Source: Flavobacterium nitrogenifigens (lineage in GTDB: Bacteria; Bacteroidota; Bacteroidia; Flavobacteriales; Flavobacteriaceae). Taken from it: a DNA stretch of 64,000 nucleotides. The stretch is taken from contig NZ_QJRI01000168.1 of assembly GCF_003254565.1 (NCBI RefSeq), positions 62,001 to 126,000 of the forward strand. Reading direction: 5' to 3'. Every line of letters begins with the position of its first letter. The stretch's first letter is position 1. The position numbers and the translations under genes are program-made. Positions 1 to 12,762 of the stretch are shown here, in pieces. A model generated the notes under the pieces. The model was not told the DNA's origin, searched no databases, and worked only from the letters and a program-made list of their open reading frames with translations.

Positions 1-3000
1 GCTTTTGAAATATCCGTTTTGAAAGGAAAAGTCCAAAGCGTTCCACAATCTTTTCCGTTGATTTTGATTTCGGCTATATTGGCAATTTCGCCTAAATCCA
101 GCCAGATTTTATCGGTGTTTTTTCCTTTCCAAATAAACTCTTTTTTATAAACCACGGTTCCTGAATAATACTTAATCTGATCATTATTAGAAGTGCTCCA
201 ATCAAAAAGTTTGTTTGTTTTTACCACTTCTTTCGGACCTTTAAATTCTGGATCAAATTGCAATTCCCAACTTTCATCTAAAGTTTGAACTTTTTCAAAT
301 TCAGATGATTTTCCTTTTGCTAAAACTTCTTTCGTCTCTTCTTTAAAAATCACAAAACCAGACTCGTTTGCCTCTAAAGCTATCGAAACAATTGTTCTTC
401 CGTTTTCTATTTTCCAATTGGCTAAAGCCGAAGTTTGATCTGTTACAGGATTGTACCATTGCGGCACTTTTCTTGAAATTCTAAACGAAGCATTAAATGT
501 TCTTTTTTCTGCTTTCTGATTTGAAATAAAATAAATATCTTCAGTATCCGATTTACGATGCGCCCACGCTAATGTTTCTGAATCGGCTCGGTTTAAATTT
601 GGAAAATAAACGTCTTGGGTGATTCCGATGGAAGCAAAATCATTTCCTAAATACGGTAATTTAATAACTGTTCCTTTTCCGATTTTCCATGTTGAAGAAT
701 TGTTGTTATTCCAGATTTCATCAATTACACTCTGCCATTTCTTTTGATCTGATTCTGATTGAATTCCTGGCTGAATAGTTGGTTTTTCATCTACAAAAAT
801 CGTAGCTCCGTCTTTTAGCAATTGTAATATTCTCTCGGCAGAAGCCAGAGACAAAATCTTATTTGGCGACATTTTATGACTTCCTGGGAAGAATAAAGCA
901 CCATATTCAATTCCGCCATCAAATGAAATTTTTCCGTTTACTACTTTCGCTCTATTAATTAAAACATCAGCATTGAAAGAATCATATTGATATCCATTCA
1001 ACGGATTAATCCATTGTGATAAATCGGTTATATTTTTAGAATAGGTCACTTCTTTTGGCATTTTTGCCGTTGGCTGACCTTCATTTTCTAAACGGATTTT
1101 CTCGCTTTCCAATCTTTCTTTTCCGAAAACATTCGGAATAAACGGCACTAAACGATCTGGAACAAAAGAACGTGAAGGAAAATCTTCTCCAATAAAAACC
1201 GCCAAATCAATTACAGGTTTTCCTTTTTGCAATTGAAACTGCACTCTCTGACAATAATCAAACCAAGCTTTTCCGGGTTTCCACCACGTTTGATCTCTTT
1301 GAAAAAAAGTTCCGATATCATCTAAAGTCATTCCCGGTTTTCTATCTGTCCACGGATTATGAACAAAAACATGGTAGAACAAACGGTTGATTCCTAAAGC
1401 ATAATTGCGGTCTGCTGTCGTTTTTAGATTTCCGGGATGTTCGTTCCAATCCATTCGCAAAGCCGTGAAAGATTCTGCCTGAATGATGTCTTTCCCATAA
1501 ATATGTCCGCCCGAAATGGCATCGACCATATCAAAAGGTTTGTCGTGTGTTGGGCTTTTCAGCCAAAATTCACCACCTGGATAATCGACATATTTATAAT
1601 GCAATAAAGCATCGCTCATCATGGTTGGCGCAACATTTTCTGAACTTAATTTAACGTTATTTTCTTTGGCGATTTGCGCCACAGTTCCATAGAAATTATC
1701 GGCAACTAAATCGGCAATTGTTTTTCTAACATCGTATAAAACTTTCTCTGAAAAATCGGCACTTTCTACAGGAATTCCAGCCATTACAGGCAGATAATCT
1801 ACAATATCATAACCACGTCTCTTTTTAAATTCAGCCTGAAAAACCGAAGACCAGTTTTGGCTTCCACATTCCCAGCTGTCAAAATGAAGGATTTCCAGAA
1901 CTTTTGAAGCCAATTCTGGCCCAACAGAACGAACGGCTTCTCCAAACCAATGATCCAATTGAAAACGAATTAATTCGGGATTAAATTTATCAACTTCCAA
2001 TCCTTTTCCTGCTCCGCCAGTGGCATTTTCATGCCCTGTCGAAGTATGTCCCATTCGGATAATTTTCCATTTCCCTTTTGGCGCTTTCCAGTTCAGGTTT
2101 CCATCGGCATCCACAAAATTCGAAATATTAATGATTTCTGATTTTTTGAATGCCTCAGAATTTGGAATTTCTTTTTCAGTAGTTTGTGGAGTCAAACGCC
2201 AAATTGCTCCTGACTTTCCTTCATAATTATTTATTAATGATTGATTTGAGAGTATAATTTTACTCACTTTCAGATTCTGTTTCCACTTTGCAAAATCCAA
2301 ATCTTCTGCTCCAGGTTCTGTCCCTTTTGGATCGTAAACAAATCTGAAATATTTTGCTGTAACTGGCGTAATAGTATGTGTATTGGGGAAATCCATATCC
2401 TGCCAGCCGTGACGTGGTGCGATCATTCTATCGTGGAATCTAAAATTAACTCCATCATCACTCACTTCTACAATCAGGCGCTGTGCCTGAAAATCTCTTC
2501 CTTTGGTTTCAATTACAATAGATTTGCAGGTAAAAGGCTGTGCAAATTCATACTGAATCCATCCTGCATCGGCAAACTTGAAATTTTCGTCTTTTTTAGG
2601 ATCCGCCAAAAACGAAGCATCGGTATTGTTTGATGTCGTTACTTTTGGCAATTGCATTTGCGAAGTGATTTGGTATTCCTTAATCGGAATAGCAAAAGTG
2701 GCAATGTCTTTATAATAATCTTTGTAATGTTCTGGAACTGGCAGTTTTAAAGCCGCTTTTTTTCCGCCTAAAATTTCAGTCGTTGACCAGACTACTTTCT
2801 GCATCGACTTTTCTGGTGTAATCCAAGGCCCACCTGCAACGGCAAATCCGTCTGCTCCGTGAAAAGCCAGTTTTAATCCTAAACGATCTGCTTCTTTAAA
2901 AGCCCAATGAATCATATCCCAAAATTCAGGCGTCAACTGTAAAACTGGCGGATCTATCAATGGCGGATTTACTGGTCCTTTAATGGTCATTAAATAAGCG

Positions 3001-3203
3001 CCTGCAATTCCAGCTTGTTTCATCGCTTCTAAATCGGCTGTAATTCCGGGTTTAGAATACGCAGATTTCATCCAATACCAATACACCCAAGGTCTTGAGG
3101 ATTCTAATGTTGGTTGAAAATTGGTTTCTTTTTTATGGATTTCCTGTGCAGAGACGATGCTTGCAAAAAGAAGGATAAAAAAGAGGTGTTTTTTTTGAAA
3201 CAT
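1..3203 (-). CDS. GH106 alpha-L-rhamnosidase, secreted, partial at its C-terminus
   Basis: The frame stays open from the start at 3203 to the window edge (about 1067 codons visible; GH106 enzymes are usually about 1100 residues, so little is missing). A Sec signal peptide ends near SIVSAQE. The mature start has the family signature SRPWVYWYWMKS, then GGPWITPEKS. A discoidin-like beta-sandwich insert lies near residues 205-300. Two glutamates, E445 in DSWECGSQNW and E577 in IIQAESFTA, are 132 residues apart, as I recall for the catalytic pair of Bacteroides GH106; the assignment is inference. The enzyme would remove alpha-L-rhamnose from rhamnogalacturonan in the periplasm. It is the last visible gene of the minus-strand glycosidase operon that starts at 12599. 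Its start is followed downstream by lysine-rich MFQKKHLF, a normal signal-peptide n-region. Confidence 0.85.
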   Translation of the reverse strand, partial: MFQKKHLFFILLFASIVSAQEIHKKETNFQPTLESSRPWVYWYWMKSAYSKPGITADLEAMKQAGIAGAYLMTIKGPVNPPLIDPPVLQLTPEFWDMIHWAFKEADRLGLKLAFHGADGFAVAGGPWITPEKSMQKVVWSTTEILGGKKAALKLPVPEHYKDYYKDIATFAIPIKEYQITSQMQLPKVTTSNNTDASFLADPKKDENFKFADAGWIQYEFAQPFTCKSIVIETKGRDFQAQRLIVEVSDDGVNFRFHDRMIAPRHGWQDMDFPNTHTITPVTAKYFRFVYDPKGTEPGAEDLDFAKWKQNLKVSKIILSNQSLINNYEGKSGAIWRLTPQTTEKEIPNSEAFKKSEIINISNFVDADGNLNWKAPKGKWKIIRMGHTSTGHENATGGAGKGLEVDKFNPELIRFQLDHWFGEAVRSVGPELASKVLEILHFDSWECGSQNWSSVFQAEFKKRRGYDIVDYLPVMAGIPVESADFSEKVLYDVRKTIADLVADNFYGTVAQIAKENNVKLSSENVAPTMMSDALLHYKYVDYPGGEFWLKSPTHDKPFDMVDAISGGHIYGKDIIQAESFTALRMDWNEHPGNLKTTADRNYALGINRLFYHVFVHNPWTDRKPGMTLDDIGTFFQRDQTWWKPGKAWFDYCQRVQFQLQKGKPVIDLAVFIGEDFPSRSFVPDRLVPFIPNVFGKERLESEKIRLENEGQPTAKMPKEVTYSKNITDLSQWINPLNGYQYDSFNADVLINRAKVVNGKISFDGGIEYGALFFPGSHKMSPNKILSLASAERILQLLKDGATIFVDEKPTIQPGIQSESDQKKWQSVIDEIWNNNNSSTWKIGKGTVIKLPYLGNDFASIGITQDVYFPNLNRADSETLAWAHRKSDTEDIYFISNQKAEKRTFNASFRISRKVPQWYNPVTDQTSALANWKIENGRTIVSIALEANESGFVIFKEETKEVLAKGKSSEFEKVQTLDESWELQFDPEFKGPKEVVKTNKLFDWSTSNNDQIKYYSGTVVYKKEFIWKGKNTDKIWLDLGEIANIAEIKINGKDCGTLWTFPFKTDISK

Positions 3204-3519
3204 TATTCTTTGTTTTATTTCGTTTGTAAACCCGACAGGTTTTTGAAACCTGTCGGGTTTGATATATTATTTGTTATTAAAACATAGCCAATGGTTTCAA
3301 CCATTGGGACGCATCGTTATTTAACGACACGTTTCCCGAGGTTGAAACCTCGGGCTATGTTTGATAACCTTTGTGGAGTTTCTTGCGAAGATTTCCCCTT
3401 CGTCGAAATGACAAACGTTATCTTTAATCTTTAGTTTTTAATTTAAAAATTATCAATTATCAATTATCAATTATCAATTATCAATTATCAATTATCAATT
3501 ATCAATTATCAATTATCAA
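3204..3519. repeat. Gene-free spacer with palindromes and a heptamer tandem repeat
   Basis: No coding sequence is seen. At 3228-3260 there is an inverted repeat with arms AAACCCGACAGGT and its complement, a palindrome also found at 25638-25669. At 3280-3362 an outer inverted repeat (AAACATAGCC / GGCTATGTTT) encloses two smaller hairpins. A fragment at about 3385-3415 resembles the arms of the inverted repeat at 10208-10311. From 3452 to 3519 the heptamer ATCAATT is repeated almost ten times and runs straight into the stop codon of the neighbouring GH2 gene. Confidence 0.8.
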
Positions 3520-6867
<3,348 letters not shown>

Positions 6868-6965
6868 TTAATTCAATTGTCCCTACAGGACAAACAATAA
6901 ATGCGTTAATATTCTCTTCTACCGACGAGTGCCTCCTAACGGAGTCATTTCAGTTGGGAGTATTA

Positions 6966-7027
6966 AGTTATTTCATAACTCATAACTCATAACTCATAAC
7001 TCATAACTCATAACTCATAACTCATAA
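6966..7027. repeat. Heptamer tandem repeat (AACTCAT type)
   Basis: About eight copies of a 7-base unit, read as AACTCAT on the plus strand and ATGAGTT on the minus strand. The array begins exactly at the TAG stop of the propeller gene ending at 7028 and is only some 100 bases upstream of the GH2 start. The unit differs in sequence from the array at 3452-3519 but has the same length and the same position relative to a stop codon. Confidence 0.85.
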
Positions 7028-8149
7028 CTACTTTTTCTTTTTCTCCGGCGGAGCCACAAAATTCAATTTGCTTTTTCCTAAATCTTTAGATGTTGCAATG
7101 GCAATTCCTCTTTGTTCTGCTTTGTTAACGGCGCAGTAAAAATGATACACAACCCCATCATGTTTTACGACAAATGATTTATGTGCAAACAAATCATCGT
7201 ATGGTTCAGATGATTTAACTAAGTCATCGCCTTTCCAATCTGTCCAGTTTACTAAATCATTTGACACTGCAAAACGGTTAAATGCACCTTGATTCCAACC
7301 CGACCAAAAAGCTCCAAAATAGAACATTACCCAAGTATCATTAATACGCTGAATATAAGCATCTCCCGAAATTCCTATATGATGGTTGATTAATGGTTTG
7401 TCGCCATAACGTTTCCAGGTCTTCATGTCGTTTGATACTGCCATCGCAATACGCTCAGCACCTTTCGCAGGATTGATACTATCGCCACGGGCATTGTAAT
7501 ACATGATAAAATTGTGTCCTGTAACTTTGTCTTTATCACGAATTACACTGTTTTTGTACATCGTACTATTATCCCACCATTTGGCGTCTTTGTCTTTTGG
7601 CGTTAAAACCGGATTTTCTAATCTCTGAAATTCGTGTGGTTTTGTCGGCGCTTCTTTGGTGTATGCCATTCCGATTGATAAAACGCCTGCTTCATAACCT
7701 TTGCTGTCTCCGCCAAAATAACTCATCCAGTATTTGTCATCGTACTTTTCCCATTCGTAGCTTCCGCCCCAAGTCAGATCTTGCAACGAAATATATCCTG
7801 CTTTTTGGTTGACATCCCAATGTTTTTCATTTTCTGAGAAAGACATTACTTTTCCCAGATGTTTCCAATCTAAAAGATTGTCGCTTTCTGCTAACCAAGT
7901 TTCATAACCTCTTCCGTCGTAAATTAAATACGTCATGTACCATTTACCATCTTTTCTAAATACACTTGGGCAATCCATTTTGTATGAGTTATCGGTAGGA
8001 ACCATTACCAAACCGTATTTATAAGGCGTTTTGATTTCTTCGTAAATCTCCTGCATTACGCTATCGGTAATTTCTCTTTTCTTGTATTTGGTTGCACAGC
8101 TGGTTATGGCAAGTGCTGAAATGGCTACGATTAGATATTTAATTTTCAT
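7028..8149 (-). CDS. Lipoprotein with five-bladed beta-propeller glycosidase fold
   Basis: A 373-residue protein. The N-terminus ends in the lipobox LAITSC, so it is probably a membrane-anchored lipoprotein. The body has the repeated blade pattern of GH43/GH117/GH130-like propellers: MDCPSVFRKDGKWYMTYL, WDNSTMYKNSVI, HNFIMYYNARGD, SGDAYIQRINDTWVMFYFG and HKSFVVKHDGVVYHFY. An acidic residue opens several blades, as is usual in these active sites, but I cannot assign the catalytic triad or substrate. It lies between GH2 and a second propeller gene in the rhamnosidase operon, so a role on rhamnogalacturonan side chains or on an oligosaccharide end is likely. Start chosen at the methionine before KIKYLIVAIS, the only one giving the lipobox. 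Confidence 0.7.
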   Translation of the reverse strand: MKIKYLIVAISALAITSCATKYKKREITDSVMQEIYEEIKTPYKYGLVMVPTDNSYKMDCPSVFRKDGKWYMTYLIYDGRGYETWLAESDNLLDWKHLGKVMSFSENEKHWDVNQKAGYISLQDLTWGGSYEWEKYDDKYWMSYFGGDSKGYEAGVLSIGMAYTKEAPTKPHEFQRLENPVLTPKDKDAKWWDNSTMYKNSVIRDKDKVTGHNFIMYYNARGDSINPAKGAERIAMAVSNDMKTWKRYGDKPLINHHIGISGDAYIQRINDTWVMFYFGAFWSGWNQGAFNRFAVSNDLVNWTDWKGDDLVKSSEPYDDLFAHKSFVVKHDGVVYHFYCAVNKAEQRGIAIATSKDLGKSKLNFVAPPEKKKK

Positions 8150-8475
8150 TTTTTGGTTATGTTTTGTTTGCTTTTGCCACGAAGGCGCTATCCCGATAGC
8201 TATCGGGACTAAGTTTATTTTTTCTTTGCGCCTTTGTGTCTTTGCGAGATTAATTCTAAGCTTTATTTATAGCTCTCGCAAAGTCGCTAAGTCGCAAAGT
8301 TTTTTTATTTTTCTCCCGGAGATTCTGCAGATTTAGCTGATTTTTTTTATCTGCTTGATCTGCAAAATCTGCGGGAAACTTTAATTTATTTCTTTAGTTC
8401 AAATTAAATAAGATCTGTGCAAATCAGCGTTTTTACGAAGTAAATCCGTTTAATCCGCGTTCTATTTATGCTCAA
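8150..8475. repeat. Gene-free spacer with palindromic intergenic repeats
   Basis: No gene is seen. The stretch is a mosaic of short repeats that recur elsewhere in the window: the CCCGATAGCTATCGGG palindrome (near 8191-8207, also at about 36047-36063), a TTTGCG..CGCAAAG hairpin set, a TCTGCAGATT/AAATCTGCGGG pair, and a tail matching the fragment AAATCCGTTTAATCCGCG that recurs near 12990 and 26840. It lies between two genes of one strand and may lower read-through between them; that is inference. Confidence 0.6.
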
Positions 8476-10155
8476 TTATTTCTTCAATTCTCTTAATTTA
8501 GATTCCATTACATCTTTATTCAATTTTACCTTGACCATTCCTGTTGGGTGAAATCTTCTTTTCAAATCGATTGCATTGTACACTATTGTGTAAACGTCAT
8601 TCCCTTCCGGGATTAGACAAAGCGGAGTTCTCATAATATCCCACCATTTATCGACTTTGGTTTCTATTGGTAAATAATGTGCTTCTGCCCAATTAATTCC
8701 ATCTGCTGATAATGAATACGCAATCATATTCGGTAAATGATGTCCCCAGCCGTCTGGGCCTCCGTCGAAAATGGCGATGTACATTCCGTTTGGTAATTGG
8801 CTCACAATTGGATTCTCAACAAAAAGCGGATGCATGGTTTTAATGGGTTCCAAACCTTTATTCATTCTCAACCAAGGGCCTTCTAAACTTTTGGATTCGG
8901 CTAAAGCTACAAACCAGCCTTTTCCTGATTTCTTCGGATAATCTGCCCATGAATTGAATGGGTACGCACCGCTATAAAATCCGAAGTATTTATCGCCAAC
9001 TTGATACGGAAAAAACGAAGCAACACCCTGACGACCCTCCCAAGGTTGGGAATCCAATCCTGGTTCCATAATGATTCCCATATCTTTATACGGTCCGCCG
9101 ATTCCGTTGATTCCATCCACAGTTGATTCACAACGCCAAATTCTTCCGAATGAATGATTTGGTTCTATTTCTTTACTTACCGTGTACGCCAAATAATAGC
9201 CGTACCATTTGTTTGCTTTTTCGTTGAAAATTGGCATATAAGACCAAATAGCTGCACGACGATCATTCATTGGATTATCGTCATCTGTAACGGCATAAGT
9301 TCCGCTTGCTTGGTAAATTGTTGATTCTCTTTTCCAGTGAATTGCATCTTTACTTGTCCAATGTCCTATTTTGGTTTTTACACGGTCATAATAGTAATCA
9401 ACACCTTTTTCGCCTGCTCTTTCGGTTGGAAACATATGATACATATCGCCAACTTTAACCACACGTCCGCCTTCAAAACCTCCCTGAATTCCTTCTGTTC
9501 CAGACATTCCTTCATCTATAACCGGTTTGTTTTCTCCGCCGATAATTTCGAAAAGTGGTTTTTCATCTGAAAATCCTTCAACGATAAAAGTTGGATTCCA
9601 AAGTTTTCCGTCTGGTAATTTAGCATCTCTCGCATTCAACTGCTGGTCGCTTTTCAAAACTCCCAAAACAGCAAATAATCCTTTTTGATTTGGCAAAATA
9701 GTGTGAGTTCCTTTTCCGTACGGAATTGCATAAACACTTACCGGTGGTAAACCTGTAATTGTAACTCCATTTTCAAGAATCTCATTATTATTTCCAATTT
9801 GATTTGCTTGTAGATATTCCGCATTTTTATCCTGAAAAACACCAATTAAAACCGTTACAGGCTCTTTAAACTTTAATTGTAATGGAGTATTTGTTCCATT
9901 TTTATATTTATCTAAAGGAAGTTCAATCCCCGTTAAACCTTGCAATTCTGGAGCTAAACGAACAATATTGTGTTTGCTTCCTGAAAATACATGAGCGTAT
10001 TGTGTCGTTTTGAAAGTTTTGTAGTTTGATTTTACAATTTCAAATGATGCTGGTTTCCATGCGGTGTTTTGTGCTGTAGCTTGGATGCAGGCGGTTAATA
10101 GCATTAAGAATACTATTTTTAATTTGAAGCTGTATTTTGTGTTTTTTGAAAACAT
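8476..10155 (-). CDS. Secreted beta-propeller glycosidase-like protein (GH43/GH32 superfamily fold)
   Basis: A 559-residue protein with a signal peptide ending at QATAQ. Residues about 30-200 form a beta-rich N-terminal domain that I do not recognise. From about residue 225 onward there are propeller blades: GGFEGGRVVKVGDMYHMFPTE, GHWTSKDAIHWKRES, WSYMPIFNEKANKWYGYYLAY, GVASFFPYQVGDKYFGFYSG, and NPIVSQLPNGMYIAIFDGG. These blade signatures (acidic or asparagine residue, then a strand with aromatic residues) fit five-bladed GH43-like proteins. No confident family or catalytic assignment is possible by eye. It lies between the GH78 gene and another propeller lipoprotein in the same operon, which points to a role in rhamnogalacturonan breakdown. 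Confidence 0.65.
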   Translation of the reverse strand: MFSKNTKYSFKLKIVFLMLLTACIQATAQNTAWKPASFEIVKSNYKTFKTTQYAHVFSGSKHNIVRLAPELQGLTGIELPLDKYKNGTNTPLQLKFKEPVTVLIGVFQDKNAEYLQANQIGNNNEILENGVTITGLPPVSVYAIPYGKGTHTILPNQKGLFAVLGVLKSDQQLNARDAKLPDGKLWNPTFIVEGFSDEKPLFEIIGGENKPVIDEGMSGTEGIQGGFEGGRVVKVGDMYHMFPTERAGEKGVDYYYDRVKTKIGHWTSKDAIHWKRESTIYQASGTYAVTDDDNPMNDRRAAIWSYMPIFNEKANKWYGYYLAYTVSKEIEPNHSFGRIWRCESTVDGINGIGGPYKDMGIIMEPGLDSQPWEGRQGVASFFPYQVGDKYFGFYSGAYPFNSWADYPKKSGKGWFVALAESKSLEGPWLRMNKGLEPIKTMHPLFVENPIVSQLPNGMYIAIFDGGPDGWGHHLPNMIAYSLSADGINWAEAHYLPIETKVDKWWDIMRTPLCLIPEGNDVYTIVYNAIDLKRRFHPTGMVKVKLNKDVMESKLRELKK

Positions 10156-10207
10156 TGGTTTTTTATTTTTATTGACTTTTATTCCTTCTTATGCATTTCC
10201 CCCGATC

Positions 10208-10311
10208 TTGTCATTTCGACGTAAGGAGAAATCTTCATTTGCTGAGCACGCTTTTAAGATCAATCTTTGCGGAGCTACTTGCGAAGATTTCTCCTTACGT
10301 CGAAATGACAA
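10208..10311. repeat. 104-bp inverted repeat with perfect 29-bp arms
   Basis: The arms at 10208-10236 and 10283-10311 are perfect inverted copies starting TTGTCATTTCGACG. The 46-base loop contains GGAGCTACTTGCG. A related element with arms beginning TTGTCATCCTGACG is at 57487-57587, and a half copy lies near 3385-3415. It is probably a member of a dispersed non-coding repeat family and can act as a transcription terminator or RNA hairpin. Confidence 0.8.
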
Positions 10312-10412
10312 ACTGGGCGTGATAATCTTTGTGGTTTCGAGTGTGATTCCTCGTTCCTCGGAATGACAAACTGGTTGTTAAAAACTATGAGCTAATCACT
10401 AATCACTAATAA

Positions 10413-12599
10413 CTATAGAGCCTTATAACTCACTTTATACTCCACATTCGGTTTTACAATCAATTGATATTTATTTTTTGCTAATTCTGTAATCATTCCA
10501 GAGTTTGTTTTTGGTTTAACAGAACTTTCAAAAATCAATTTCCCCTCTCCTTCGCCTGCTTTTACTTTAATTTCTTTGGTACTGCAATACACGGCAACTT
10601 CTCCGTTTGGTGTTGGCACTTTTCCTTCTATCCATTTTAAACCGCCAAGATTTGGTCTGATTTCATATTCTGAATAACCTGGAGCAGTTGGTTTTACACC
10701 TAAATAATATTTTCCTAATAAATAAATCGGACTTGCGCCCCAAGCGTGGCAAAGGCTTTTCCCGTAAGGACGTCCGTACATTGTTAAGTGCTCCGTTCCT
10801 TTTTTATTCGGATTGTATTCTTCCCAGAAAGATGTTGCGCCTTCATTCAGCATTCCTCCCCAATAGTTTTTCATTTCTTTTAAAACATAATTCTGTTCGC
10901 CCATTGCGCACAAAGCTTCCAATTCGTAAAAACGCATATATGGTGTTGTGATTTGAAGAACATCTTTATTAAGCAACACTTTATTTTTTACACTTTGTTT
11001 TTGTTCTTCATTAAAATAATTGAAGAAAATGCCGAACATATTAGCGTATCTCGTTACGATGTTTTGCATTTTTCCATCGATACGCTGATGTTTCATTACG
11101 TTTTCTTTTTTATCCCAAAAGACATCAAATAATTTAGTTTTTAAATCAGTTCCTAATTTTTGATATTGTTTTTGATCCTCAGTTTTACCAGCAATTTCTG
11201 CACTTACAGCCATCGCTTCTAAACTTCTTGCTAAAAGCATTTGCTCAAAACTCACTTCTCCCGTTTTTGGAAGTCCGTCTGCCCAATCAATAAAAACCCA
11301 ATCGCCTTCTAGTGGTTCTAGGAATCCATTTTTGTTTCTTCTTTCTAAACAGAAATCCATAAGCGATTTCATTCTTGGATAAAAAGTTTTGATGAATTTC
11401 GTATCGCCTGTGTGTAAGTAGTAATCGTAAACGCCTACAAACCAATACAGCGAATAATCCATAATGATATTTACGTGAGCCGTTACAGGATCTTTTCCAC
11501 GAAGTGCTAACAGAGTTCTCTCGACCGAAGCCGAATCAAAGAACAAATAATAATTCATTAAGTAACTTTGATAAGCGTCGCCAGACCAAACCCAACGGTC
11601 ACGTTTAATTCCGTCTATAAAAAATTCACGAGAGGTTAAATGCATCGTATAAGCCGACACATCCCAAATTTTATTCAATTGCTCATCCGAAGATCTGAAT
11701 GCACCACGATAGTCTAATGGCAGATATTCATAAAGCATCGAAATAGAATCGTATTTTACTCCTGCATCTGCTTGTACTTGAACATAACGGAATGCTTTCG
11801 ATCCATCATGCGTGTAAGTTTGAGACTGTTTTCCATCAAAAGATAAATGATCTAAAGTTTCGCATTTGGCAGAATCTAAAGCTTCTTCACGAGATTCACC
11901 ATAATACAATGCTAATTTGCCTTTTCCTTTTAAACCGTGAATTTTAATGTACCCAAAAGTTTCTTTACCAAAATCTACTAGTTGACCAGATCCTACTTTT
12001 TCTGTTTTTTTAGCGCTTAAAGGTTTGGTTGTTAGTTTAAATTCTGAAGGTTTACTTTCTGGCGAATTAAAATTCCAAGAACCAACTGGAACCCAAGGTG
12101 TGCCAGATTGTTGTGCTTTTCCAGTTTCATCAATCCAAAGTTTATCTTCGTTGGTTACTTTCCATGAAGCATCAGATTTAACGTATTGACCTGAAATATA
12201 AATAGCTGGCAATACTTCTTGATTGTACACTTTAAAAGAAATTTTGTGTTTTCCCGCAGGAATCGCGATTGATTTTGGCTGTCCGTAAATTTGAACGCCG
12301 TCTAAAAGTAATTGAAAAGGTCCTTCTGAAAAGATTTTCACTTCGTCTGGTTTTGGAATATCTACTTCTGTTTGAAAAGTAACCAAAGCATAAGGACTGT
12401 AATATTGCCAAAGCGGAGGAAATACAGCTTCGCGTTCTGTACGTCTAACCTGCATTTTATTACTTAGCCAAACTTCGAAATCTCCTGGATACCAAATCCA
12501 TGTCGCTTCTTTTGGTTTTTCTTGCGCAAATGACAGCGAACAAGAAAAAAGGGCAACAAAAAGAAGTAAAGTCTTAAAAATGGGAAGACGGTTTAGCAT
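10413..12599 (-). CDS. GH78 alpha-L-rhamnosidase, secreted
   Basis: A 728-residue protein with a signal peptide ending at SLSFAQ. The N-terminal half carries beta-sandwich domains (about 30-300), followed by the (alpha/alpha)6 barrel of GH78: D329 opens the segment DGIKRDRWVWSGD, which fits the family motif DCxxREKLGWxGD, and E593/E594 lie in FWEEYNP. In characterised GH78 enzymes the acid residue of this motif is glutamate; here the aligned residue is D334. A short C-terminal sandwich follows. GH78 inverts and releases alpha-L-rhamnose from rhamnogalacturonan or glycosides. It is the promoter-proximal gene of the operon running to the left edge. A promoter-like sequence overlapping a palindrome lies just upstream. 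The stop codon is followed by a short heptamer repeat (about 10392-10412). Confidence 0.88.
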   Translation of the reverse strand: MLNRLPIFKTLLLFVALFSCSLSFAQEKPKEATWIWYPGDFEVWLSNKMQVRRTEREAVFPPLWQYYSPYALVTFQTEVDIPKPDEVKIFSEGPFQLLLDGVQIYGQPKSIAIPAGKHKISFKVYNQEVLPAIYISGQYVKSDASWKVTNEDKLWIDETGKAQQSGTPWVPVGSWNFNSPESKPSEFKLTTKPLSAKKTEKVGSGQLVDFGKETFGYIKIHGLKGKGKLALYYGESREEALDSAKCETLDHLSFDGKQSQTYTHDGSKAFRYVQVQADAGVKYDSISMLYEYLPLDYRGAFRSSDEQLNKIWDVSAYTMHLTSREFFIDGIKRDRWVWSGDAYQSYLMNYYLFFDSASVERTLLALRGKDPVTAHVNIIMDYSLYWFVGVYDYYLHTGDTKFIKTFYPRMKSLMDFCLERRNKNGFLEPLEGDWVFIDWADGLPKTGEVSFEQMLLARSLEAMAVSAEIAGKTEDQKQYQKLGTDLKTKLFDVFWDKKENVMKHQRIDGKMQNIVTRYANMFGIFFNYFNEEQKQSVKNKVLLNKDVLQITTPYMRFYELEALCAMGEQNYVLKEMKNYWGGMLNEGATSFWEEYNPNKKGTEHLTMYGRPYGKSLCHAWGASPIYLLGKYYLGVKPTAPGYSEYEIRPNLGGLKWIEGKVPTPNGEVAVYCSTKEIKVKAGEGEGKLIFESSVKPKTNSGMITELAKNKYQLIVKPNVEYKVSYKAL

Positions 12600-12618
12600 A
12601 GTTAGTGTATTTTGGGAC

Positions 12619-12649
12619 TAAAGATAAGTGTTATCTTTACATTTGACAA
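12619..12649 (-). promoter_or_regulatory. Candidate promoter and overlapping palindromic operator of the glycosidase operon
   Basis: On the minus strand a TTG (plus positions 12647-12649) is followed after 20 bases by TATCTTTA (12619-12626), one base off the Bacteroidota TAnnTTTG box, and the GH78 start is only 20 bases further on. The same bases form a perfect inverted repeat with 9-base arms TAAAGATAA and TTATCTTTA around GTG (12619-12639). A regulator bound here would cover the -7 box. The reading is from sequence pattern only. Confidence 0.45.
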
Positions 12650-12762
12650 CCTGCACTATCCTGCTATTTCATAAAAAACAATACTTTTTGATAATTTTTT
12701 AAGGGAAAAATTATGGCTTATCACTTTTTTAGTACTAAAAAAAATGATGTTACAATTTTATG

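Noticed and set aside
3452..3519. Short-period array that could be read as CRISPR or a replication iteron set
   Set aside because: The unit is 7 bases without spacers, and there is no replication gene nearby. It is a microsatellite-like repeat.
12638..12645. TACATTTG on the plus strand as a promoter for a small RNA
   Set aside because: No TTG at the right distance and no gene or terminator follows on that strand; it overlaps the minus-strand promoter palindrome.
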